Below are positions 43,250-51,173 of a DNA stretch of 64,000 nt, piece by piece. Position 1 is the stretch's first letter. Each line of letters starts with the position of its first letter. The DNA comes from Parafilimonas terrae (GTDB lineage Bacteria; Bacteroidota; Bacteroidia; Chitinophagales; Chitinophagaceae), in the NCBI RefSeq assembly GCF_900115755.1, contig NZ_FOXQ01000012.1:1-64000 (forward strand), read 5' to 3'. Below the pieces are notes generated by a model. The model had not been told where the DNA came from and searched no databases. It was given only the letters and a program-made list of their open reading frames with translations. Both the position numbers and the translations under genes were made by a program.

Positions 43250-45607
43250 TTAAAAACGAACATTCCACGTAATGGCGGGAATAATGGGGAACAGCGACAC
43301 CTGTTTGGCCGAAACCTTTAAACTGCCGTCGGTAAGGGAGCCATCCTGGTCAAAATAGTAGAAATATGGGTTTTGCCGGCTGTAAGCATTGTAAATGCTA
43401 AACACCCAACTGCCTTTATACTTGCGCGGTTTCTTTTGTTTGGGCGTATAAGTGGCTGCAAGGTCAAGGCGGTGGTAAGGTTTCATGCGATAAGCATTAA
43501 TGGTGCTGAATTCCTGCGTAAGCGTGCCATCCACAAAGTAAAAACGCTCCGGCAGCGAGGTGGCATTGCCCGTACCAAAAACAAAAGTGGAAGAAAGTTT
43601 CCATTTGGACGAGAGCTCATAAATGCCCACAATGGAAAGATCGTGGCGGCGGTCGTATTTGCTGGGATATTTATTGCCTTCATTCAATGCCGGGAAGCGC
43701 CGCCACGTCCAGGAGAGCGTATAACCCACCCAGCCGGTAAGCCTGCCTTTTACTTTATTAATAAACAGCTCGCTGCCATAGCTCCAGCCCTTTCCAAACA
43801 CAAAACTTTCCTCGGGATCGGCCAAACCGGGCGTATATCCCTCTTTATATTCTATCTGGTGCTTCATTGTTTTGTAATAAACCTCCAGTGATGTCTCAAA
43901 CATGTTGCTGGCAAAGTTTCTAAAGTAGCCCGCAGCGTATAAAATGCCATCCTGCGGCTGCACCCGGTAAGTAGAAGGTACCCAAATATCGGTGGGCAAG
44001 GTGGTTCCGGCATTGCTCACGAGGTGTATGTACTGAAGGTTGCGCGTTACGGAAGCTTTTATGGAACTATTGTTATTAACCCCGTAACGAATGGTAATCC
44101 TCGGCTCAAAACCGCTGTAAGTTTTCACGTTCCGGCCGCGGTTATACACGGTGCTGTCCAGTTTATTGCCATTGGCATCAGTAGTAAAGGCTGTATAAGG
44201 GCCCACCTGCTGAAAAGCGCTGAAACGCACGCCGTAATTGATCTTAATATGGTTGGTTACGTCCCAATCATCCTGTATATACAGGCCAAATTCGTTGGCA
44301 AACTTGCGTTGCGTGTTGGCCGGGGCAAAAACAATGGAATCCTGGCTGCCGCTGGCAACGCTGGGGAAGAAAGTATGGTAGATATATTGCCCGCCAAACT
44401 TTATTTTGTGCGAAGTAGAGGCAAAATAGTCCACATCGGCCTTGGCGCTCCAGTCTTTAATGCCGGAAGAAAGGCCAATTTTGAAATCATCCTGTTTGCC
44501 AAGGAAATCAAACTTATAATCATTGTAAATAAGGGAAACATTGGAGAATAATTTCTTGCTGAAACTGTGGTTCCAGCGAAAAGTGGCCGTGCTGTTGCCC
44601 CAGGGAATGGTGGTGCTGAACGAACGAAGGGCATTATTGAACTTAAACTTGTCCCTTCCGAAATAACCGCTCAGATAAAGGTGGTCATTATTGGAAATTT
44701 GATAGTTAACCTTGGCATTCAGGTCATAAAAATAGTAGCCCGAACCATAATAGCTGCTGCTTTTCTTAATAAATGGCTGCATCAGCACATCAATATATGT
44801 TCTCCTGGCAGAAATAATGTAAGAAGCCTTGTTTTTAATGATGGGGCCCTGTATAGAAAAGCGGGATGCTATTAAACCAATGCCTGCATCCACCTGTGTT
44901 TTGTTTACATTGCCCTCTTTCATGGCAATATCAATAACGGAAGAGAGCCTGCCGCCATATTGCGGGGGCATTCCGCCCTTAATTAAGCTGAGGTTCTTCA
45001 CCGCATCGGAATTAAACACCGAAAAAAAGCCAAAAAGGTGGCCGCTGTTATATACCACGGCCTCATCTAATAAAATAAGGTTCTGATCGGGGCCGCCGCC
45101 GCGTACATAAAAGCCGCTATTGCCCTCGCCGGCGTTGCGCACGCCCGGTAATAGCTGTAATGTTTTAAGAATATCCGTTTCGCCCATAAAAGCAGGCAGG
45201 GATTTCACCGTATTAATGCTTAAATCCACCTGCCCCATCTGTGCGCTCTTTACATTGTTCAGCCTTTTTTGCGCGGCGGTGGTTACCACCACATCCTGCA
45301 TGGCGGCGGCGGTGGGCACGAGCAGAATATCCTGCGAAACATCTTTACTAAAATCCGCATCAATCACTTTTGGGGTGTAACCAACGAAGGAAAAGATGAG
45401 TTTATAATTACCGGCGGGCAAAGTGATGGAAAAATAGCCGTATTGATTGGTGGCCACGCCACGATTTTCGCTGTTTACCAGTATGCTGGCGTTAATTAAG
45501 GTTTCTCCGGAGAGGGAATCCTTCACATAACCCTTCCAGGTGAATTTTTGCTGCGCAAAAAGCTGCGAAGCAGTGAGCAATAAGGTAAGAATAAAGGCTG
45601 CCCGCAT
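43250..45607 (-). CDS. TonB-dependent receptor
   Basis: The product is 785 residues. Signal peptide (1-18, ending LFAQQ), CarboxypepD_reg-like domain (about 22-105, WKGYVKDSLSGETLINASIL), plug (about 115-235, with NSGFYVRGGGPDQNLILLDE) and a 22-strand-type barrel ending in NVRF with a terminal Phe. It imports an unknown ligand, energised by TonB. The upstream DUF3347 lipoprotein gene ends 3 bases before the start of this one, so they form an operon. Two identical palindromes bracket the operon. Confidence 0.92.
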   Translation of the reverse strand: MRAAFILTLLLTASQLFAQQKFTWKGYVKDSLSGETLINASILVNSENRGVATNQYGYFSITLPAGNYKLIFSFVGYTPKVIDADFSKDVSQDILLVPTAAAMQDVVVTTAAQKRLNNVKSAQMGQVDLSINTVKSLPAFMGETDILKTLQLLPGVRNAGEGNSGFYVRGGGPDQNLILLDEAVVYNSGHLFGFFSVFNSDAVKNLSLIKGGMPPQYGGRLSSVIDIAMKEGNVNKTQVDAGIGLIASRFSIQGPIIKNKASYIISARRTYIDVLMQPFIKKSSSYYGSGYYFYDLNAKVNYQISNNDHLYLSGYFGRDKFKFNNALRSFSTTIPWGNSTATFRWNHSFSKKLFSNVSLIYNDYKFDFLGKQDDFKIGLSSGIKDWSAKADVDYFASTSHKIKFGGQYIYHTFFPSVASGSQDSIVFAPANTQRKFANEFGLYIQDDWDVTNHIKINYGVRFSAFQQVGPYTAFTTDANGNKLDSTVYNRGRNVKTYSGFEPRITIRYGVNNNSSIKASVTRNLQYIHLVSNAGTTLPTDIWVPSTYRVQPQDGILYAAGYFRNFASNMFETSLEVYYKTMKHQIEYKEGYTPGLADPEESFVFGKGWSYGSELFINKVKGRLTGWVGYTLSWTWRRFPALNEGNKYPSKYDRRHDLSIVGIYELSSKWKLSSTFVFGTGNATSLPERFYFVDGTLTQEFSTINAYRMKPYHRLDLAATYTPKQKKPRKYKGSWVFSIYNAYSRQNPYFYYFDQDGSLTDGSLKVSAKQVSLFPIIPAITWNVRF

Positions 45608-45610
45608 AAT

Positions 45611-46210
45611 TTACTGTTGCATATTATTGATGGAGTCTTCAATAATACCGCATTCCAGCATGGCATTCCTGTATTTAGGATGAAACTTGCCCAAATAAGG
45701 GTTATCAATGTCTTTTTTGGTTGAAATCCACCAGCCTTCACGCTCATCGTCAAAAGCCATGGGGCATTTTTTATGATAAATAACCGCTTTATCGTAACCG
45801 GTTGTTTTTATAAGGTGATAAAGGCCTTCAGATGCGGTGTAAAAAAAGCGGCGCTTGTTATTAATAGAGTCAATGTTGATTAAAGTTTGCAATGCACCGG
45901 CAGCATTTTGGGCAATGCCGGTGGCTTTGGAGGCTGCGTCCTCATCGGGCATTTGTTCGTAAGGCACACTTATTAAAGAAAGCTGCAAAGCGGTGGCATA
46001 TTTATCGACGGCAACGGTGTCCCAGTTAATAAAAGCCGTGAGCAGGCTGTCGTAGTTCACCATTACGCTGTCAAAAGCCACATTAAAGGAGTCGGTGTTT
46101 TTGCTTACGGATATTTTTACGTCAGGCGTTTTATTTTCCGCAGGTTTATTGTTGCAGGCCATTATTATAAACATGAAAAACAAAGCGGTAACGGCATATT
46201 TCAATTGCAT
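45611..46210 (-). CDS. DUF3347 lipoprotein
   Basis: The product is 199 residues. The lipoprotein signal ends FIIMACNNK, placing the acylated Cys at about 19. The rest matches DUF3347: YDSLLTAFINWDTVAVDKYA, IDSINNKRRFFYTASEGLYHLI, and the C-terminal KKCPMAFDDEREGWWI, NPYLGKF, MLECG. In other bacteria the domain accompanies heavy-metal (copper, silver) efflux or transfer proteins, and the CPMA and ECG cysteines could bind metal. Together with the TonB receptor a metal- or chelate-related role is plausible. Confidence 0.85.
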   Translation of the reverse strand: MQLKYAVTALFFMFIIMACNNKPAENKTPDVKISVSKNTDSFNVAFDSVMVNYDSLLTAFINWDTVAVDKYATALQLSLISVPYEQMPDEDAASKATGIAQNAAGALQTLINIDSINNKRRFFYTASEGLYHLIKTTGYDKAVIYHKKCPMAFDDEREGWWISTKKDIDNPYLGKFHPKYRNAMLECGIIEDSINNMQQ

Positions 46211-46227
46211 TATCTACAGGTTTTTGG

Positions 46228-46235
46228 CAAAGGTA
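46228..46235 (-). promoter_or_regulatory. TAnnTTTG -7 box of the DUF3347/TonB operon
   Basis: On the minus strand TACCTTTG ends 17 nt before the DUF3347 gene's ATG at 46210, giving a leader of about 10-12 nt. Confidence 0.5.
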
Positions 46236-46340
46236 ACGGCAAACTTATTTAAGGTCACCTTTTAACGGGCATTCGCATGTTTGCCACTGTTTGTTTGCCA
46301 TAATAAGGCTTACGGAAGGCTCTGTTTGATAAGTTTTATT

Positions 46341-46383
46341 ATAGCCACAGATGCACAGATAATATCTGTGCATCTGTGGCTAT
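46341..46383. repeat. long palindrome, copy 2
   Basis: Perfect 20-base arms ATAGCCACAGATGCACAGAT and its reverse complement surround AAT. It is the same repeat as at 43190-43227. It lies upstream of the DUF3347/TonB operon, between it and the divergent gene at 46613. Confidence 0.92.
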
Positions 46384-46526
46384 CACTTTCTGATTCAATA
46401 ATTGTCAAGCCTGGGCGGGTTACGGGAAATCCCGGAAATCTTTCCCGATATAAAGGGTAATAGTTCAAAACAGCTTCTAACCCATAAGCACATTTTTTCA
46501 TATTTTATGCACCTCTTATGTAACAG

Positions 46527-46561
46527 TTTGAAACCATATACATTTCAATCCATTAAATTTG
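46527..46561 (+). promoter_or_regulatory. promoter of the serine-palmitoyltransferase-like gene
   Basis: TTTG at 46527-46530 and TAAATTTG at 46554-46561 resemble the Bacteroidota -33/-7 pair, with a slightly long spacer of 23. The start codon is 51 bases after the box. Confidence 0.5.
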
Positions 46562-46612
46562 CACGGTTTTTTTCAACTCTTGCTATCATCACAAAATTGA
46601 AAACAGTTTATA

Positions 46613-47872
46613 ATGGCAGATATATTTGAAAGGCTAATTAAAAATTATGGCCCTATTGGCGAACATCGCAACCGTTCCCACGGATATTACACTTTTCCAA
46701 AGCTGGAAGGAGAAATTGGCAACCGCATGCAGTTTCGCGGTAAAGAAGTAATTGTTTGGAGTTTAAATAACTACCTGGGGCTTGCCAACCACCCCGAAAT
46801 ACGCAAGGCAGATACAGAAGCTACGGCCGGTTTTGGCCTTGCCTACCCTATGGGCGCCCGCATGATGAGCGGCAACAGCATTTACCATGAACAGCTTGAA
46901 AAAGAACTGGCTGAATTTGAACATAAGGAAGACGCAATTCTTTTAAACTACGGCTACCAGGGCATTATGAGCGCTATTGATACGCTTTGCGGCCGGCACG
47001 ATGTAATTGTGTACGACGCAGAATCGCATGCCTGTATTATTGACGGGCTAAGGCTGCACCCCGGCCACCGGTATGTGTACCGCCATAATGATGTGGAAGA
47101 TTGCGAAAAGCAATTGCAGCGCGCCGTGGCGCTGGTTGAAAAACAAAAACAGGGCGGCATTTTAGTAATTACGGAAGGCGTGTTTGGCATGGCCGGAGAC
47201 CAGGGCAAACTAAAAGAAATTGTGGCGCTGAAAGATAAATACCAGTTCAGGCTGCTGGTGGATGATGCGCATGGCTTTGGCACACTGGGCAAAACAGGCG
47301 CCGGCGCCGGCGAAGAGCAGGGCTGCCAGGATGGTATTGACCTTTACTTTTCCACTTTTGCCAAATCAATGGCTTCCATTGGCGCATTTATGGCCGGCCC
47401 CGTGGAAATTATAGATTTCATCCGCTATAACATTCGCTCGCAGATATTTGCCAAAAGCCTTCCCATGCCGTTTGTAATAGGCAATTTAAAAAGGCTTGCC
47501 ATGCTGCGCTCCATGCCTGAATTAAAAGAAAGGCTTTGGAAGAATGCCCTTAAACTGCAAAACGGTTTAAAAGAAAAAGGGTTTGATATTGGCAAAACCG
47601 ATTCGGTAGTTACACCGGTTTATATGAAAGGCGGCGTGCCCGAAGCCACTGCAATGGTTACCGACCTTCGCGAAAACTATGGCATATTTTGTTCTATAGT
47701 GGTTTACCCTGTAATTCCCAAAGGGCATATTATTTACCGCTTAATTCCCACGGCAGCGCATACCAATGAAGATATTGAAGCCACATTGAATGCCTTCAGC
47801 GAAACAAAACAGAAATTAGATGCCGGCGCTTATAAGGTGGAAGATATTGTGCAGATGGCAGAAGCGAGATGA
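46613..47872 (+). CDS. alpha-oxoamine synthase family PLP enzyme, probable serine palmitoyltransferase
   Basis: The product is 419 residues of the class I/II aminotransferase fold. Family marks are WSLNNYLGLANHPEIRKA, GSGLAYPMGARMMSGN-like GLAYPMGARMMSGNSIYHEQLE, VDDAHGFGTLG with the PLP Asp, and the lysine in STFAKSMAS. Alternatives in the family are 2-amino-3-ketobutyrate CoA ligase and BioF; the Bacteroidota form with this N-terminus is usually assigned to sphingolipid synthesis. It would condense serine with an acyl thioester in the cytoplasm. It is a single gene with its own terminator. Confidence 0.82.
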   Translation: MADIFERLIKNYGPIGEHRNRSHGYYTFPKLEGEIGNRMQFRGKEVIVWSLNNYLGLANHPEIRKADTEATAGFGLAYPMGARMMSGNSIYHEQLEKELAEFEHKEDAILLNYGYQGIMSAIDTLCGRHDVIVYDAESHACIIDGLRLHPGHRYVYRHNDVEDCEKQLQRAVALVEKQKQGGILVITEGVFGMAGDQGKLKEIVALKDKYQFRLLVDDAHGFGTLGKTGAGAGEEQGCQDGIDLYFSTFAKSMASIGAFMAGPVEIIDFIRYNIRSQIFAKSLPMPFVIGNLKRLAMLRSMPELKERLWKNALKLQNGLKEKGFDIGKTDSVVTPVYMKGGVPEATAMVTDLRENYGIFCSIVVYPVIPKGHIIYRLIPTAAHTNEDIEATLNAFSETKQKLDAGAYKVEDIVQMAEAR

Positions 47873-47881
47873 GGGCCTGGT

Positions 47882-48010
47882 GTGAGTGATGAGCTGTGAG
47901 CAGGTATTATTATTAAGTTTTTAAAAAATATACAATAGTCAATGTTCAATAATCAATGTTCAATTATAAGCGTTCGCAAAATGATTATTGATTATTGAAT
48001 ATTAATTATT
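47882..48010. repeat. three runs of period-7 repeats
   Basis: GTGAGTG-ATGAGCT-GTGAGCA (47882-47902), TCAATGT-TCAATAA-TCAATGT-TCAATTA (47939-47966) and GATTATT-GATTATT-GAATATT-AATTATT (47983-48010) all repeat at 7-base steps. They fill the gap between a stop codon and its terminator. Confidence 0.75.
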
Positions 48011-48036
48011 GAGCGTTACCAAACATTCTTATATAC

Positions 48037-48068
48037 AAAAGAGGCCACGGCGGCCTCTTTTTATTTTC
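48037..48068 (+). terminator. terminator of the serine-palmitoyltransferase-like gene
   Basis: AAAGAGGCC and GGCCTCTTT form a 9-bp stem around a 5-base loop, followed by TTATTTT. Confidence 0.8.
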
Positions 48069-48108
48069 CGGTGGATTATTTGATTTTTAATTCAGCAAAC
48101 CATTCCCT

Positions 48109-48116
48109 TATATTTG
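48109..48116 (+). promoter_or_regulatory. TAnnTTTG -7 box of the esterase gene
   Basis: TATATTTG ends 7 nt before the ATG at 48124, another predicted leaderless or near-leaderless start. Confidence 0.55.
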
Positions 48117-48123
48117 ATTTTTT

Positions 48124-48939
48124 ATGGAGAGCAGCAAAGCCACATTAACTAACATTCTTATTGAGCGTTCCGTAATCAATTCAAAACTGCTGGAAAGAGA
48201 GGTTATTATTGATGCTTATCTTCCCACTAATGTAATCGAACCGGAAAATATGAGCCTGCTGCTGATAAACGACGGGCAGGATTTGCCCAAAATGCCTTTT
48301 GAAGATATTTTAAATGATTTACTGCAGGAAAATAAGATAGAACCAGTGCTGTGCGTTGGCATTCATTGCGGCGAAAACCGTAAAATGGAATATGGCGTTG
48401 CCAGCCAGCCGGATTATAAAGGCCGTGGCGCAAAGGCCGGGGCTTATACCGATTTTGTTTTTACGGAATTATTGCCGCTTATACGCAAAACATACAATGT
48501 TCCGGAGTTTAAGGAGAAATCCTTTGCCGGTTTTTCGCTTGGCGGGCTGAGTGCGCTGGATATTGTATGGAACCATCCGCAGGAATTTGCCAATGTGGGC
48601 GTTTTCAGCGGCTCGCTGTGGTGGCGCAGTAAAGGTTATAATGAAGGCTATGATGATAACCGGCACCGCCTTATGCACAGGCAGGTAAAAGAAGGTGGTT
48701 ATTATGCCTGGCTGAAGTTCTTTTTTGAATGCGGGGCTTTGGATGAAATTGCCGACCGCAATAAAAACGGCATTATTGATTCCATTGATGATACGCTTGA
48801 CCTGATTGCAGAATTAGGTAAAAAAGGCTATACAAATGATTCGGTAAAATACCTTGAACTGGAAGGCGGCCATCACGATGTGCCAACTTGGGCGAGGGCT
48901 TTCCCTTATTTTTTGGAATGGGCCTGGCCTAAACAATAG
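48124..48939 (+). CDS. esterase-D-like alpha/beta hydrolase
   Basis: The product is 271 residues with no signal peptide. The nucleophile elbow is GFSLGG with Ser138, the acid residue is probably in the central domain, and the catalytic His lies in GGHHDVPTWARAFP. The sequence AGAYTDFVFTELLPLIRKTY before the elbow is typical of the Fes/esterase-D-like enterochelin esterase family. It would hydrolyse ester bonds; siderophore or acyl-ester substrates cannot be distinguished. A DRNKNGIIDSIDDT segment resembles a Ca-binding loop (DxNxDG type, degenerate). It is a single gene. Confidence 0.85.
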   Translation: MESSKATLTNILIERSVINSKLLEREVIIDAYLPTNVIEPENMSLLLINDGQDLPKMPFEDILNDLLQENKIEPVLCVGIHCGENRKMEYGVASQPDYKGRGAKAGAYTDFVFTELLPLIRKTYNVPEFKEKSFAGFSLGGLSALDIVWNHPQEFANVGVFSGSLWWRSKGYNEGYDDNRHRLMHRQVKEGGYYAWLKFFFECGALDEIADRNKNGIIDSIDDTLDLIAELGKKGYTNDSVKYLELEGGHHDVPTWARAFPYFLEWAWPKQ

Positions 48940-49056
48940 GCATTTAATTCTTACAGTTCAAACCTCAGCAAAATAATTTGGTCAATTGGCCGTTAAACCC
49001 TGGACCAGGTAATTATCAGCTTAATTTATGGCTACATTCCGGAATAAGTTTGTGCT

Positions 49057-49064
49057 TATATTTG
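49057..49064 (+). promoter_or_regulatory. TAnnTTTG -7 box of the S41 peptidase gene
   Basis: TATATTTG lies 50 nt before the ATG at 49114. It is a good -7 match, without a clear -33 element. Confidence 0.45.
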
Positions 49065-49113
49065 AAAATACAAAACTGCATTTTACGCTCTACAAATTTA
49101 ATATCCATTTTAT

Positions 49114-50514
49114 ATGAGAAAAATCTCCAGTGCTGCCCTGTTTGCAATAACCATATTGTTTTTTGCTTCCTGCCAAAAAAGTATTGACGATACCAATGCT
49201 ACCCCGCCCGACGATTCCACCGGTTCTCAAACGCCTTCGGCGGATGATCTTGTAAAAGATACCGTGCTGCTTATTTGCCAGGATGTGTATTTATGGAATA
49301 CACAAATACCTGCAAATTTTGACGCCCGTTCTTATGCAAGCCCGGTTGAAGAAATGGAAGCTATTCGCCAGTACAGCCATGAAACCGGGTTTGCAGACCC
49401 GGTTGACCGTTTCAGTTTTGCTGTAAAACAGGATGAATGGGATAATGTGAGCACCGGCGTGGCGGAAGATTTTGGTATGAGTGTATTTTTTAACACGCCC
49501 ACAGACCTGCGGGTGAAATATGCTGAAGTGGCATCGCCTTCAGGGATGGCTGGTATAAAGAGAGGGTGGCAGATATTAAAAATAAACGGCAATTCGCAGA
49601 TTGACACAAATGCCGCTACCATTAACCGCATAGTGGATGCTGTATTTTACAGTGAAAGCACCAGGTTTACTTTTAAAAAACCCGATGGCAGTGCAACGGA
49701 ACTTACGCTGCATGCCGGCACTTATCAAACGCACCCCATATTTGCAGATTCTGTGTACGCTGTAAACGGCAAACAAGTGGGTTACCTGGCACTTAATTCC
49801 TTCCTTGGTGATACAACGGCTATTTATACTGAGTTTAGTCGTATTTTCAGCGGCTTTCAGTCTAAAAATGTAAGTGAAATGATCGTTGACCTTCGCTATA
49901 ATGGCGGCGGTTATGTAAGTATGGCCGAAAAACTGGCTAACTATCTTGCACCTGTGGCCAGTAACAACCAGGTGATGTACACAGAAACATTTAATGCCAA
50001 CTATACTGATTTTAATACCACGGCGTTATATAAAAAGCTCGGGAGTTTAAATATTGATAAGATATATTTTATTGTTTCTGATAACACGGCATCAGCCAGC
50101 GAGTTATTAATAAATGCTTTAAGCCCTTTTGTGGAAGAAAAATTGGTTGGCCCGGCATATAACACTTATGGAAAACCGGTAGGTTTCTTCCCCATACCCG
50201 TGGGCGACTGGTACACTTTCCCTATTTCATTCAAAACGGTTAATAAAAATGGCTATGGTAATTATTTTGATGGTTTTACCATAGATCATCCCACCTGGGA
50301 TGGGCTTGATAAGGATTGGGGAGATACAGAGGAGAATTGCCTGCATTCTGTTCTTACCTATATTCAAACGGGAGTATTTGGTTATGCTAATAATGGTAAT
50401 GGCAATATATCCAATGCAGCAGTTAGCAGAAATGTAAGGGCTATTAATAAAAAAATACAGTCGAGGACTGTATTTACAGGCGCCGTTGCAAAAGAAAAAT
50501 TACTGCGCAGATAA
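49114..50514 (+). CDS. S41 family peptidase, lipoprotein
   Basis: The product is 466 residues. The lipoprotein signal ends LFFASCQKS with the acylated Cys at about 20, then a Ser/Thr/Asp-rich linker (about 22-45). A PDZ domain (about 130-200, SPSGMAGIKRGWQILKINGN) precedes the S41 core with EMIVDLRYNGGGYVSMAEKL and the catalytic Ser in SDNTASASELLINAL. It is a C-terminal-processing-protease relative acting on exported proteins in the periplasm or at the surface. Single gene with a terminator directly after it. Confidence 0.92.
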   Translation: MRKISSAALFAITILFFASCQKSIDDTNATPPDDSTGSQTPSADDLVKDTVLLICQDVYLWNTQIPANFDARSYASPVEEMEAIRQYSHETGFADPVDRFSFAVKQDEWDNVSTGVAEDFGMSVFFNTPTDLRVKYAEVASPSGMAGIKRGWQILKINGNSQIDTNAATINRIVDAVFYSESTRFTFKKPDGSATELTLHAGTYQTHPIFADSVYAVNGKQVGYLALNSFLGDTTAIYTEFSRIFSGFQSKNVSEMIVDLRYNGGGYVSMAEKLANYLAPVASNNQVMYTETFNANYTDFNTTALYKKLGSLNIDKIYFIVSDNTASASELLINALSPFVEEKLVGPAYNTYGKPVGFFPIPVGDWYTFPISFKTVNKNGYGNYFDGFTIDHPTWDGLDKDWGDTEENCLHSVLTYIQTGVFGYANNGNGNISNAAVSRNVRAINKKIQSRTVFTGAVAKEKLLRR

Positions 50515-50530
50515 ATTCTGTTTGCATATA

Positions 50531-50559
50531 AAAAAGCTCCTGGTTCAGGGGCTTTTTTT
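50531..50559 (+). terminator. terminator of the S41 peptidase gene
   Basis: AGCTCCTG and CAGGGGCT pair (one G-T) around GTT, followed by seven T. The 3' end of the convergent small gene overlaps it. Confidence 0.8.
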
Positions 50560-50784
50560 CTTTTTAAACCGGCAATTTTTTTCTTGCTTAATGGCAATAG
50601 TGGCAGAATCTTTTATAACAAATTGAGTGCTGTCTGAAATCTTCTTTTTTAAGTTAGCTATATATACATCGGCTTTGGCAGCTTGCTCCTTCTGCATCGG
50701 GCTCATTCTTTTCTCAGTGGTTTGGGCGTTTGCCATTACTGCTGAAAATAGAAGGAATATAATTGATAAAAGTATTTTGTTCAT
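50545..50784 (-). CDS. small secreted protein of unknown function
   Basis: The product is 79 residues from the ATG at 50784 (MNKILLSIIFLLFSAVMANAQ), which gives a clean signal peptide; an in-frame ATG at 50805 would add 7 residues. The mature part is short and charged (QKEQAAKADVYIANLKKKISDS) and ends in a lysine-rich tail overlapping the neighbouring terminator. No family was recognised. Confidence 0.65.
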   Translation of the reverse strand: MNKILLSIIFLLFSAVMANAQTTEKRMSPMQKEQAAKADVYIANLKKKISDSTQFVIKDSATIAIKQEKNCRFKKKKSP

Positions 50785-50962
50785 GTTTTTAAGACTTAGC
50801 TGCAAGAGTAAAGTAATGGTATCGCAGAATTTTAACAGTATTTAAATCGAAATTTTAAGTGGCGGATGCAGAAAAAGCATTGCCGGTAAAATCAGAAGTT
50901 ATCTTCGGCCTAAATTTTAAGAAGGCTTTGCAATAAAAACAAATTTTTTTGGCAAATTATAT

Positions 50963-50970
50963 TACCTTTG
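50963..50970 (+). promoter_or_regulatory. TAnnTTTG -7 box upstream of rpoC
   Basis: TACCTTTG matches TAnnTTTG and lies about 200 bases before the rpoC ATG. It implies that rpoC is transcribed from its own promoter with a long 5' leader. The rest of the gap (50785-51173) contains a short palindrome AACAATTAATTGTT near 51029 and a 28-codon frame listed separately. Confidence 0.5.
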
Positions 50971-50977
50971 CCGACTT

Positions 50978-51064
50978 ATGTTTTTTGGAGTATTGAACCG
51001 CCTTTCGCTTTTCATTTTTACATCATCACAAACAATTAATTGTTATTTGGCAATAGCTAAGTAA
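50978..51064 (+). CDS. possible 28-residue leader peptide before rpoC
   Basis: An ATG frame opens 7 nt after the TACCTTTG box and runs 28 codons (MFFGVLNRLSLFIFTSSQTI and onwards) to TAA. Its distance from the box matches the leaderless-gene spacing seen elsewhere in the window. The peptide is hydrophobic and matches nothing I know. It could be a regulatory upstream frame or chance. Confidence 0.3.
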   Translation: MFFGVLNRLSLFIFTSSQTINCYLAIAK

Positions 51065-51173
51065 AGTTATGTTGCCCAAAGGAGTTGATCCGCCGCGGCA
51101 GAATGCCATGAAATACTAAAGCCGGTAACCAAAAATTCAAAAAACAAATCATCAGAAAAATTGAAATTTCAAT

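Noticed and set aside
43373-44551. Long plus-strand frames inside the TonB receptor gene
   Set aside because: Antisense shadows of a receptor with full-length homology to its family.
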